A stretch of 64,000 nucleotides of DNA. Source: Lactobacillus sp. (GTDB lineage Bacteria > Bacillota > Bacilli > Lactobacillales > Lactobacillaceae). The notes beneath the pieces are model-generated. The model had not been told where the DNA came from. It made no database searches and was given only the letters and a program-made list of their open reading frames with translations. Positions 18,151 to 25,845 of this stretch are shown here, piece by piece; position 1 is the stretch's first letter; each line of letters starts with the position of its first letter. Made by a program: the position numbers and the translations under genes. The DNA is taken from contig JAKVKU010000001.1 of the NCBI GenBank assembly GCA_022484695.1, positions 186,001 through 250,000 of the forward strand, written 5' to 3'.

Positions 18151-19050
18151 TTAAGCAAATTGGACCAGGGTTCGGCCCCGTTTAGCGGCGCTTAAAACGT
18201 GGTGCTGGGCTGACTGAATATCTTGATAGTTATAAGTGGTATCAATATAAGCTTTCAAATCGCCATTTTGCAATAAGGTCAGGATCTGCTGGTAACTTGT
18301 TGGGGCCAGGGGATGATTGCTAAATTGCACCCGGATATCGGCGCGGTGGGCGGTGTAATCTGGCAAGCCAGCAACTAAAAGTTGACCACCGGGTTTTAAA
18401 ACGGCTTCTAACTGGGTCACCAGCGCGATATTGCCGGTGAGGTCGAAGAGATAATCCATGGCTTGTCTGGGGATGGCGGTCGCCTCTTCATAAACAGTGG
18501 TCTTCTTAAAGTTAGTTTTGATGAAGGCCGCACTTCTTTTAGAGGCCAATATGTGGACTTGCACCCCAGCTCGAGTTAATAATTGCACCAGATAGGTTCC
18601 CACACCCCCAGAAGCACCGAGGATGACTGCCGAGTCACCAGCCTGAACGCCGGATGTCTGCCAAAATAGCCAGGCGGCATCCGCCCCGCCGATCACGGTG
18701 GCACCAGCGGCCAGGGACACAGATTCAGGTAAAACAAAGGTGTACAAGGGAATGGTAGGCACCACATATTGTGCAAAACTACCCTGGGGTGTTACGCCGA
18801 TGACCCGTTGGCCAACTTTGTGGGTGTTCAAAGCCCCGGCTTGAACCACGGTGCCGGCAAAACCATAGCCAATAATGCGCGGTAGGGGCACTTGACCCAA
18901 GGCCCCTTGTTCGCCCAGGATGTCGTAGGGCAAAACGGGATTATATTTAACTTGAATCAAGTTGGTCATGGGATTGGGCCGGGGTTGGGGCAGCGTTTTT
19001 AGCGTGAGGCTGTCAATGCCGTTGAAATCTTGTTGGACGATGGCTTCCAT
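18151..19050 (-). CDS. Zinc-independent quinone oxidoreductase-like MDR enzyme
   Basis: NAD(P)H-dependent oxidoreductase of the medium-chain family. 299 aa from ATG 19050 (MEAIVQQDF); its start overlaps the stop of the upstream gene by three bases (19050-19052). The GroES-like domain spans about 1-115, and the Rossmann motif AVILGASGGVGTYLVQLL is near residues 140-157. Structural zinc Cys residues are absent, as in quinone reductase types. It is coupled to an SRPBCC protein, which suggests a pair acting on a small hydrophobic compound. Confidence 0.82.
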   Translation of the reverse strand: MEAIVQQDFNGIDSLTLKTLPQPRPNPMTNLIQVKYNPVLPYDILGEQGALGQVPLPRIIGYGFAGTVVQAGALNTHKVGQRVIGVTPQGSFAQYVVPTIPLYTFVLPESVSLAAGATVIGGADAAWLFWQTSGVQAGDSAVILGASGGVGTYLVQLLTRAGVQVHILASKRSAAFIKTNFKKTTVYEEATAIPRQAMDYLFDLTGNIALVTQLEAVLKPGGQLLVAGLPDYTAHRADIRVQFSNHPLAPTSYQQILTLLQNGDLKAYIDTTYNYQDIQSAQHHVLSAAKRGRTLVQFA

Positions 19051-19051
19051 G

Positions 19052-19486
19052 TTACACACCGCCTTCTGAAAACGAGCTGGTTTCTGCCAAGTGGGCTAAG
19101 TTGGTCAAGTTGATATTAAAAGCGTGTTTGGCGATGGGGGCCAATAAGGTCAGTGGTAATTTTAACCTGTTTTCACCCATGAGATAAAAGCTTTCTTGAA
19201 TCACGGTTTGGCCGTCCTCAGTTACCAGGGTGAAAATCAAATCATAAGCGATGCGACCGCCTGTGCTGCGATAGAAAATTTGGTTGGCTTGACTGCCGAT
19301 GGCAATGTGTTCCCTTTGATTCAAAGCTGAGCCAGACCGCTGAAGCCAGAACCCATTAGCGTCGTTGTTGACGGTACTGACTTCTGGATCCCAGCGTAAT
19401 AGTTGTTGGGGATTGCTTAGGATCTGTTTGATAGTGGCAACGGTAGCGTGGGTGGCAATAGTATTAGTAAAAAATTCTTTGGTCAT
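19052..19486 (-). CDS. SRPBCC (START-like) ligand-binding protein
   Basis: 144 aa. The helix-grip fold pattern is visible: FFTNTIATHATVATIKQILSNPQQLLRWDPEV, then strands to YDLIFTLVTEDGQTVIQESFYL and a long C-terminal helix. Such proteins bind or act on hydrophobic ligands. It is translationally coupled to the MDR enzyme gene. AGGAGG lies upstream of ATG 19486. The ligand is unknown. Confidence 0.75.
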   Translation of the reverse strand: MTKEFFTNTIATHATVATIKQILSNPQQLLRWDPEVSTVNNDANGFWLQRSGSALNQREHIAIGSQANQIFYRSTGGRIAYDLIFTLVTEDGQTVIQESFYLMGENRLKLPLTLLAPIAKHAFNINLTNLAHLAETSSFSEGGV

Positions 19487-19562
19487 ATTAAAAGACCTCC
19501 TTTATTTGATGGCCTTAGCTTACAAAAATTAGGGGGTCTTGAAAAATAAGCATACTAATATT

Positions 19563-20384
19563 TTAGAAATCTTTGAAAATCTTTTCGTGGAACAGGTCCT
19601 GGATAAAAGTTTGTCGTTGACTGGCCTCTAGTTGCAGGTCGGATTGGGCACTGGCCTGGGCAACGCGAGCTAGTAAGTAGTAATAATTGGCTAATAAATA
19701 ATGGGAATCATGGTCACTGGTAAACTCAATCCCTTGATTGACCCAATCCAGACTGGCCGGTAACTGATTTAGTTTAAAGTAACCCAAAGCGATCAGGTAA
19801 AATAAAACATTTTGATTGGTATCATAGTTTGTCTCAGCTAATGCCTTGACAGCTAGGTTGAAATTTTTGGTTGCAGTCTGGGGTAAATTTTCCGCCGCGG
19901 CGATATACCCCAGCGAAGCTTGGCCTAACCGGGTCAAAGTCGTGGGATTTTGCGCCCCGGGTCCAGCTAAGGACAATTGCAGGGCTTCTTTAGCAGCTGT
20001 TAAACCCTGGGTATGCAATTTGGCAACGCCTAGATAATAATAGTAGGCTTGGGTTTGTTGGTCAGTTTGAATGCTGGCTAAAACACTATCCTGGGCTAGA
20101 AAAGTCAATAATTGCTGATAGTGGTGCTGATTACATAAGTCGTTTAAAGTCTGATCGAAGTTTTGATTGGCACTGATATTGAAATTTTGTGCCAAACTGA
20201 TTTGATCCAAACTCAGATTTAGCCGCTGACACAATGCAATCAACAGCTGGGCATTGGGCGTATAGCGGCCGTGCTCAATAGCCGACAACATGGGTTGCGA
20301 ACAGATACCCGCGGCTAGCTGTTTTTGTGTTAAATGTTGTTGGCGGCGGGTTTGTTTTAAAATTGCGCTGAAATTTGGGGCCAT
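19563..20384 (-). CDS. Rgg/PlcR-type XRE regulator with TPR-like C-terminal domain
   Basis: 273 aa. The N-terminal HTH covers about 8-60 (LTQKQLAAGICSQPMLSAIEHGRYTPN), and the rest is helical with TPR-like repeats to residue 265. Proteins of this architecture often respond to short peptides (Rgg, PlcR) or act alone. The start chosen is ATG 20384, with GGAG nine bases upstream. It is upstream of and co-directional with the SRPBCC/MDR pair 77 bases away, so it probably controls that pair. No small peptide gene was identified. Confidence 0.78.
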   Translation of the reverse strand: MAPNFSAILKQTRRQQHLTQKQLAAGICSQPMLSAIEHGRYTPNAQLLIALCQRLNLSLDQISLAQNFNISANQNFDQTLNDLCNQHHYQQLLTFLAQDSVLASIQTDQQTQAYYYYLGVAKLHTQGLTAAKEALQLSLAGPGAQNPTTLTRLGQASLGYIAAAENLPQTATKNFNLAVKALAETNYDTNQNVLFYLIALGYFKLNQLPASLDWVNQGIEFTSDHDSHYLLANYYYLLARVAQASAQSDLQLEASQRQTFIQDLFHEKIFKDF

Positions 20385-20499
20385 GGTGCCCATCTCCGTT
20401 TCTTGGGGTTACGCCATAAACTACCATAAAAGCTGACCGAAGGCAAAAGTAAATTGTCTGGGGTCAGCTTTTGGTCTGATGATAAGAAAGTGGATTAAG

Positions 20500-20880
20500 T
20501 TATATCTGAATAGACTGCCGGCAACTGGCGATTTTGGGATACTGGGGGCCAATCACGTTGTTGTAATGGGTGCCCCAGGCAACCATGGCTTGAATGACCG
20601 GTTCAAGGGTTTTGCCAAAATCTGTCAGGCGATATGCCGTTTTTGGTGGGGTTACTTGGTAAACTTTTTTCTGGATGACGCCATCTGTTTCCAACTCTTT
20701 CAGCTGTAAGGCCAACATGCGTCTAGAACAGTCATGTAAAGACCGCTGTAAGTCCCCAAAGCGGCAGGTCTTTTCTTGAAGTAAATGGTATAGAATGACA
20801 CTTTTCCATTTGCCCGAAATGATTTGTAAGGTACTTTCAACCGGACAACCAGGTTCACAATCATAAATATGTCGTTGCAT
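20500..20880 (-). CDS. HxlR-family transcriptional regulator
   Basis: 126-aa winged-helix regulator. The family hallmark is seen near the N-terminus: CPVESTLQIISGKWKSVILYHL, then RFGDLQRSL and RMLALQLKELETDGVIQK. A Cys at residue 12 before the helix is conserved and often senses thiol-reactive compounds. It is divergent from a quinone-reductase-like gene 174 bases away, the usual partner. Confidence 0.9.
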   Translation of the reverse strand: MQRHIYDCEPGCPVESTLQIISGKWKSVILYHLLQEKTCRFGDLQRSLHDCSRRMLALQLKELETDGVIQKKVYQVTPPKTAYRLTDFGKTLEPVIQAMVAWGTHYNNVIGPQYPKIASCRQSIQI

Positions 20881-20995
20881 GGCGACGTCCCTCCTTCGTT
20901 AAAATTTGAATATGATGGAAAGCTTAACTGACTCTGTCGTACCACAAGGTTGCTGATTGGGCAAGGGAAGAAAATGTAACTAGTCACTATAATTT

Positions 20996-21021
20996 CAGTA
21001 TTGGCAGTTTCGGTAATACTG
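20996..21021. promoter_or_regulatory. Candidate HxlR operator
   Basis: Inverted repeat CAGTATT / AATACTG with a 12-base centre, just downstream of a TATAAT at 20988-20993, between the divergent HxlR and oxidoreductase genes. Confidence 0.45.
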
Positions 21022-21053
21022 CTAACATGGAAGGTGTTAGGGGGAAATTAAAG

Positions 21054-22082
21054 ATGACAAAATATATGAAAGCTATTGGTTTTACCAAGCACTTACCAAT
21101 TTCGCAAGCAGATAGTCTAGTGGCGTTTGAATTACCTATCCCTAGTCCTGAGGCGCATGATTTGTTGGTTCAGGTGACCGGTATTTCAGTCAATCCAGTG
21201 GATGTGGGGGTTCGGCAAAGTGGCTCAGCTGTTTTAGCCCAACCCAAAGTGATTGGCTGGGATGCAGTGGGGACTGTGGTCAAAGTTGGCGCTGATGTCA
21301 CATTGTTTCAACCCGGAGACCGGGTCTTTTATGCTGGATCCTTTAAGCGTCCCGGCAGCAATAGTGCCTACCAACTGGTTGACGAAAGAATTGTGGGGCA
21401 CGCCCCCAAAAAGCTCAGCGATGCCCAAGCAGCAGCTATTCCCCTCACAGCTTTAACTGCTTGGGAGGGTTTGTTTGAACAACTAGAAATAGATCATACT
21501 GCCAAAAAACGCAACGAACAAAAGACGATTTTGATTATCAACGGTTCTGGGGGTGTGGGCTCCATGGCCACCCAGTTGGCGCATTGGGCTGGCTTAAAGG
21601 TGATTGCCAGTGCCTCTCGGCCAGAGACCATTCAATGGGTCAAAGCCCATGGCGCTGATCAAACTGTTAATCACCGCCAGGACTTAGTGCAAGAGGTTCA
21701 AAAGTTAGGCTATTCCTATGTGGATTACATTTTTGAACTGAATAATTTGGATGCCCACTGGACGGAAATGGCCCGTTTAATCAAACCCGGTGGCCGGATT
21801 GCGTCAATTACTGAGAATCGAAAATTAGTGGATTTAAAGCAATTGACTAAGAAACGGGCTAAGTTTGCTTGGGAGTGGATGTTTAGTAAGTCATGGTTTC
21901 ACACAGAAGATATGCAAAGTCAACATGATATTTTAGACAAAGTTGCTCACTTGTTAGATAGCGGCCAGCTGGTAACGACTATGACGCAAACATTCAGTCC
22001 AATCAACGTCGCTAATCTCAAAAAAGCCCATGCAATCGTTGAAAGCAATCACGAAATTGGGAAGGTTACACTGACGAATTGA
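21054..22082 (+). CDS. Zinc-binding-type alcohol dehydrogenase family / quinone oxidoreductase
   Basis: 342-aa MDR enzyme from ATG 21054, with GGGGG nine bases upstream. The GroES-like domain spans 1-140, and the Rossmann motif ILIINGSGGVGSMATQLA is near residues 158-175. It is similar to zinc-free quinone reductases of the ZADH type (IGWDAVGTVVKVGADV). With a divergent HxlR-type regulator it is probably induced by quinones or aldehydes; that is inferred from known HxlR pairs. Confidence 0.85.
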   Translation: MTKYMKAIGFTKHLPISQADSLVAFELPIPSPEAHDLLVQVTGISVNPVDVGVRQSGSAVLAQPKVIGWDAVGTVVKVGADVTLFQPGDRVFYAGSFKRPGSNSAYQLVDERIVGHAPKKLSDAQAAAIPLTALTAWEGLFEQLEIDHTAKKRNEQKTILIINGSGGVGSMATQLAHWAGLKVIASASRPETIQWVKAHGADQTVNHRQDLVQEVQKLGYSYVDYIFELNNLDAHWTEMARLIKPGGRIASITENRKLVDLKQLTKKRAKFAWEWMFSKSWFHTEDMQSQHDILDKVAHLLDSGQLVTTMTQTFSPINVANLKKAHAIVESNHEIGKVTLTN

Positions 22083-22094
22083 GTGGAGTATAGC

Positions 22095-22138
22095 AAAAAG
22101 ACCACACGAAATCGAATTTAATTTCGTATGGCCTTTTT
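22095..22138 (+). terminator. Terminator after oxidoreductase gene (twin copy A)
   Basis: A stem around CCACACGAAAT / ATTTCGTATGG, followed by CTTTTTT. It shares a 22-base block beginning AAAAAGACCACACGAAATCG with the terminator at 22453. Confidence 0.8.
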
Positions 22139-22205
22139 TAAATGAAGCTGTTAATATTTAATATAAATCAACCGCTAACAGACAGCAAAGAAGGGATGAG
22201 GCGAC

Positions 22206-22397
22206 ATGGGACAGATTGGCACAACGGTTTTAGGCATTTTTATGGTTATATTGGTTTATAGTGTCATCTGCTTTATCATTGCGCTCATTGTCACCTTATT
22301 TCGATCAAGACGGGCTAAGGCGCCCTTTATCGAAACCTTTCAGGCCAATTTTTGGGAACTATTTTCCAACATCATCAACCCCTTGAATTGGTTTTGA
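22206..22397 (+). CDS. Small membrane protein of unknown function
   Basis: 63 aa. One long hydrophobic segment (VLGIFMVILVYSVICFIIALIVTLF) is followed by a basic RSRRAK stop-transfer and an amphipathic tail. A GGGATGAGG site lies upstream of ATG 22206. It is bracketed by two nearly identical terminators, which marks it as its own unit. The function is unknown. Confidence 0.5.
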   Translation: MGQIGTTVLGIFMVILVYSVICFIIALIVTLFRSRRAKAPFIETFQANFWELFSNIINPLNWF

Positions 22398-22876
22398 TCA
22401 ACTGATTTGTCACCGAAGTATTCAATATCGCCAAGAATATAGTACACCATACAAAAAGACCACACGAAATCGAAATTGATTTCACGTGATCTTTTTTTCT
22501 CTGAGAAGTACCTGGCGACTAAATTGGACTAGGCGTGATGGTGCAGGTTAAAGTGCGATTCGGCGCACAGTAATAATATTGATGAATCATTGACAATCCC
22601 ATGGTGCAATCTTTATTGATAAGCTCATAATTGATATTGCAGCAAACTTATGCGTAAGATTTAAAGCGAGTCGAAACAACGAACATAATCCTCATTGTCT
22701 GTGCTATTGATGGTATCGCGGGCTTTAGCCTATCACGGCTAGTCCTCCCCCTGAAAATAGTGGCAGGTCTTCTAGATACATCTTTAAGTGTACCACCGAT
22801 TAGGGGGGATTAATCTTAAGATTAATAAAAAAAGTTTAAGAAAGAGATAAGATTTAAGCGCTTTAATGTCTAAAAA
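22398..22876. other. Long intergenic region
   Basis: About 480 bases. Apart from the terminator at 22453-22499 I see no gene with a ribosome binding site. Several short hairpins occur, such as GTGCG / CGCAC near 22550. Confidence 0.4.
22453..22499 (+). terminator. Terminator after small membrane gene (twin copy B)
   Basis: A hairpin of CACACGAAATC / GATTTCACGTG, then CTTTTTTT. The left arm is identical to that of copy A at 22095 over 22 bases. Confidence 0.8.
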
Positions 22877-23398
22877 TCACCGCAACAGGCGTAAAATCTT
22901 ATTGCGATCATATCGCAAAGTCCGGGCCGGACAGTCTAAATCCACCGCCAACTGTCTCAAAGGCTCACCCTGCCACATATGCCGCACTAAAACGGCTTTT
23001 TGTCGTTGCGATAATAATTCTTGAATCTGCCCCAGGCGAATAGATAGGGCGATCAAAGACTCTGGGAAGTTATAAGCCAAGTGATCGGATTCCGGGGGCA
23101 CTGTGGCGTCTAGACTGGCTTGGGTGTGGTCACTGAGCCACATGTCCCGGCGCAAAATATTGCGCAAATGCCAAATAATAGCTTGATAGGCATAGCAGTT
23201 AAAAGCCCGCTCACTAAAGGTCTCGTGTTCTTGACAGAAACGGTGGTAACAGGTCACATAAACCAGCTGTCCCTCTTGGGCTAAATCCTCGTAATCCGGG
23301 CGACTGCGCCAAATATTGGCTTTCTTCAAAGCACCGTGAATCACGGCTTGGTTGGCCAGGGCCAGTTCCCAGGCCCGCTGTGTTGTGGTTGAATCCAT
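22877..23398 (-). CDS. Sigma-70 family competence-type sigma factor (ComX/SigH-like)
   Basis: 173 aa from ATG 23398 with GGAGG eight bases upstream. A region-2-like block is at about residues 20-85 (DYEDLAQEGQLVYVTCYHRF, then FNCYAYQAIIWHLRNILRR). A region-4-like HTH lies near the end (LSQRQKAVLVRHMWQGEPLRQLAVDLDC). Length and layout fit the small ComX/SigH factors that drive late competence genes in streptococci and lactobacilli. It lies 181 bases downstream of a ComK-like gene on the same strand. The sigma class is clear; the competence role is inferred. Confidence 0.75.
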   Translation of the reverse strand: MDSTTTQRAWELALANQAVIHGALKKANIWRSRPDYEDLAQEGQLVYVTCYHRFCQEHETFSERAFNCYAYQAIIWHLRNILRRDMWLSDHTQASLDATVPPESDHLAYNFPESLIALSIRLGQIQELLSQRQKAVLVRHMWQGEPLRQLAVDLDCPARTLRYDRNKILRLLR

Positions 23399-23578
23399 TG
23401 CGACATCCTCCAAAAATATGATGCCACAAGCGCTTGTGGTAAGGCTACTATAACAAGGTCGCCAGCCCAGCGCTAACCCACACAAGTCGGGGAAAAGGCT
23501 GATAATTCAAGGCCTTCGTTGGAAGCGGTGCAAATTGGGACTGGTGGTGACGGGGATTTGGCAGACTTACGTCGGATT

Positions 23579-24385
23579 TTAACAACGGGATTTTTTTCGT
23601 AAATTGGCATGAAATGCTGAGGTGCAAGCAGCTAGGTCCACAGGATCATACTCACTTTTTGGAAAGGCACAGCTTAGAAATACCTCAAGTTGCGCAGCTT
23701 GGTAGGCCGGTACTAAGGGTTCAGCCTGGGCTAGCCGCTGATGGTTTGGACAGTCACAATTGTTATAACGGCCCAAGATTTCATTATCTGCCTCATGGAG
23801 GTAGCCACTTTCATACATTTCTTTAAGAATCTGAATGGAGTACTGACAGATGAGCACAGCATCATGTATTTTGGTTTCAAAGTCGTGATAATCGAAAACT
23901 TGCGCTTTGATACCCTTGTCCCACAGTAGTTCGGTGGCTTTATCTAAGTCCCGTATCGTATGGATATGGCGGCCGTTGATCCAGTCGCAATTACCGTGGA
24001 AGGGGCTGGCCATGGGGATGAAGAGACTGCGGCCATAGACCAAAGGGACAACGCCATTGGCGATATGTAGCATGTTCCGATAAATTCGAGCTTCCCGTAT
24101 GGTTCCCAAGCTAGTATCTTGCAGGCGGGCAATGAGTTGTCGGGTCGTTTTTTGCGTGGCGATCAGCCCGCGGTTTTGGTCCACCACCAGGGTGTTAAAA
24201 GCAACAGCTTCTTGGCTCGTGTCGTAGAGCAAAAGAGTCGATTGTTCGATTTTAACGGTTTCGTCAGCTTGAATATCGGCGTCAAATAAGCCTTGGACAA
24301 TGCGATGCTTGGTCAACGTATCAGAAAAGTGAACTTGAATCACTGCAGTATTTGATTTTATTTTTGATGCTCCATTCTTTTTCAT
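23579..24385 (-). CDS. ComK-like competence transcription factor
   Basis: 268 aa. The middle section matches the pattern of Bacillus/Listeria ComK: a basic stretch (RLQDTSLGTIREARIYRNMLHI), then a Pro, then RSLFIPMASPFHGNCDWING and HIHTI, as in ComK LFLFPTLSS, CGWIS and HVH. It is longer than ComK (about 190 aa), with a C-terminal extension holding a Cys pair (NNCDCPNHQRL). The ATG start has no good ribosome binding site. With the adjacent sigma factor it could form a competence switch. Alternative: a diverged ComK relative with another role. Confidence 0.6.
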   Translation of the reverse strand: MKKNGASKIKSNTAVIQVHFSDTLTKHRIVQGLFDADIQADETVKIEQSTLLLYDTSQEAVAFNTLVVDQNRGLIATQKTTRQLIARLQDTSLGTIREARIYRNMLHIANGVVPLVYGRSLFIPMASPFHGNCDWINGRHIHTIRDLDKATELLWDKGIKAQVFDYHDFETKIHDAVLICQYSIQILKEMYESGYLHEADNEILGRYNNCDCPNHQRLAQAEPLVPAYQAAQLEVFLSCAFPKSEYDPVDLAACTSAFHANLRKKSRC

Positions 24386-24583
24386 TTTTTAAAGCAAGAA
24401 GAGTTTAACATTTTTAGTACGCAGAAAGCAAACTTTATTTTTATAAAAATGAGTAATATTATTTTTGAAATGCAAAATTAGATTATTTTAATATGCTAAG
24501 AGCTAATAAAACTTGATAATGGTATACTTGGCTTGTGCTGGGGATGAATCGCAATCAACAAAATAAGGGGAGGTATTTTGCAA

Positions 24584-25318
24584 ATGAAAAAATGGTTGTT
24601 TTATATTTTATTAACATGTGGTGCTTTATTGTTTGGTAGCGTCACCAATATTAATCCTGCTCAGGCCAGCAATGCCGGTTTGACTATTGTGGCCAATTCA
24701 GACACAACAGCTGTCTTCAATTCTGGGAATCAGCCCACACCGATCTATTCTGAGCCGACGTTGACCAAACGCACTGGGTTAGCGTTGCAGACGGAAATTG
24801 GTACATGGCCAATTATACGGGTCGCGAAAAGTGGGCGTGTTATTAAAGCCCTGGATTTAGGTAATAATCAATGGGTAGATCCGGCACACAGTCGCAAGGT
24901 CGTCATGGGTTCTGGGGATTATTTAGAGGTACTCACCGCCGGCGCTTATAATCCGATTTATCGAGATTGTTTAGGCGTGAATCGTGCGGGCAGTCTAGAT
25001 ACGGATCATTACCATGAGTGGCGCATTAACAAAATTGCTTACGATGGCAATACTGGCGCCATTGCAGGTGTGGACCTTGGGAACAATCAGTGGCTGTTGG
25101 CGAAAACTAAGGGGCAATACCTCATTCCCAAAATCTTATACTTCCAAGCGGGCACACCAATGTTTACCCGGACGAACCAAGGTAAAGGCCAGCTCACCGC
25201 CACGCTGCCATACAAAGTATTCGGCGCTACGATTGTGGGTTACCGGGGTGTCAGTGTTAAATTGGGTACAGAAAATCAATGGGTAGTCTACCAGCTAGGT
25301 TCAACAAGCCCGTTTTAA
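24584..25318 (+). CDS. Secreted protein with three SLAP-like modules
   Basis: 244 aa with a signal peptide (MKKWLFYILLTCGALLFGS, cleavage after AQA). Three repeats of about 65-75 residues follow, each ending in an NQW motif: ALDLGNNQWVDP, GVDLGNNQWLLA and KLGTENQWVVY. This resembles the lactobacillar S-layer (SLAP) wall-binding module. A TTG two codons earlier with a shorter spacing is an alternative start. It probably binds the cell wall non-covalently. There is no catalytic domain. Confidence 0.75.
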   Translation: MKKWLFYILLTCGALLFGSVTNINPAQASNAGLTIVANSDTTAVFNSGNQPTPIYSEPTLTKRTGLALQTEIGTWPIIRVAKSGRVIKALDLGNNQWVDPAHSRKVVMGSGDYLEVLTAGAYNPIYRDCLGVNRAGSLDTDHYHEWRINKIAYDGNTGAIAGVDLGNNQWLLAKTKGQYLIPKILYFQAGTPMFTRTNQGKGQLTATLPYKVFGATIVGYRGVSVKLGTENQWVVYQLGSTSPF

Positions 25319-25393
25319 GCATTGTAATTCTGGGGTAATTACTTTGGCGGCACGGTTCTTTTTAACATGGTTATTTGGCTTTAAAAAAATATG

Positions 25394-25421
25394 TTGACTT
25401 GTGCACGCATATGCATATAAT
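25394..25421 (+). promoter_or_regulatory. Promoter and operator of the ArsR-type gene
   Basis: TTGACT at 25394-25399, a 16-base spacer and TATAAT at 25416-25421. The palindrome GCATATGC (25407-25414) lies within the spacer. A similar palindrome GCATATATGC lies before the exporter gene, so both are probably sites for the ArsR-type protein. Confidence 0.65.
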
Positions 25422-25438
25422 GAACTTGAGGTGATTGC

Positions 25439-25765
25439 ATGACGCCAAAATATGATCCTGAGAAATGTCGACAGTGGATCGAAGGCAATATTGATATCGA
25501 TTTCTTCAGAGCAATTTGTGACCCGGTTCGCAGCGAACTCCTGATTTTCTTGGCCAGTTCTGGGGAGTTGACCATCGGTGAAATTGCTGAAAACTTTTCC
25601 CAGAATCGGTCGGTTATTTCTAGACACTTAGATTATATGAACCGTTTTGGGGCTGTTAAACGGCGCAAAGTTGGCCGGGAAGTCTTTTATCAAGTTGATA
25701 AGCAAACGATCGTTACGAAATTTGGGACCGCATCTGAGAATATGAAGGCACTCTTAGGCCAATGA
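25439..25765 (+). CDS. ArsR-family transcriptional regulator
   Basis: 108-aa winged-helix repressor: CDPVRSELLIFLASSGELTIGEIAENFSQNRSVISRHLDYMNRFGAVKRRKVGREVFYQV. The typical metal-binding ELCVC motif is absent, so it is probably not a metal sensor. GAGGTGATTGC precedes ATG 25439. The exporter gene follows 80 bases later and is its likely target. Confidence 0.88.
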   Translation: MTPKYDPEKCRQWIEGNIDIDFFRAICDPVRSELLIFLASSGELTIGEIAENFSQNRSVISRHLDYMNRFGAVKRRKVGREVFYQVDKQTIVTKFGTASENMKALLGQ

Positions 25766-25803
25766 AGCGTGCCTTTTTATCAGATCAATTAGTGCATTAG
25801 TGT

Positions 25804-25813
25804 GCATATATGC
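25804..25813. promoter_or_regulatory. Second candidate ArsR-type operator
   Basis: A perfect 10-base palindrome GCATATATGC, 33 bases before the exporter start, sharing GTGCA and CATAT elements with the site at 25401-25418. Confidence 0.5.
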
Positions 25814-25845
25814 TTAAAATTTATTTCAAGAAAGAAGACAGGATA

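Noticed and set aside
22398-22876. Hidden gene or tRNA in the long gap
   Set aside because: No frame with a ribosome binding site and no tRNA T-loop motif was found.
25301-25627. 108-aa minus-strand frame over the ArsR-type gene
   Set aside because: Overlaps a gene with clear winged-helix motifs and its promoter; no own start site.
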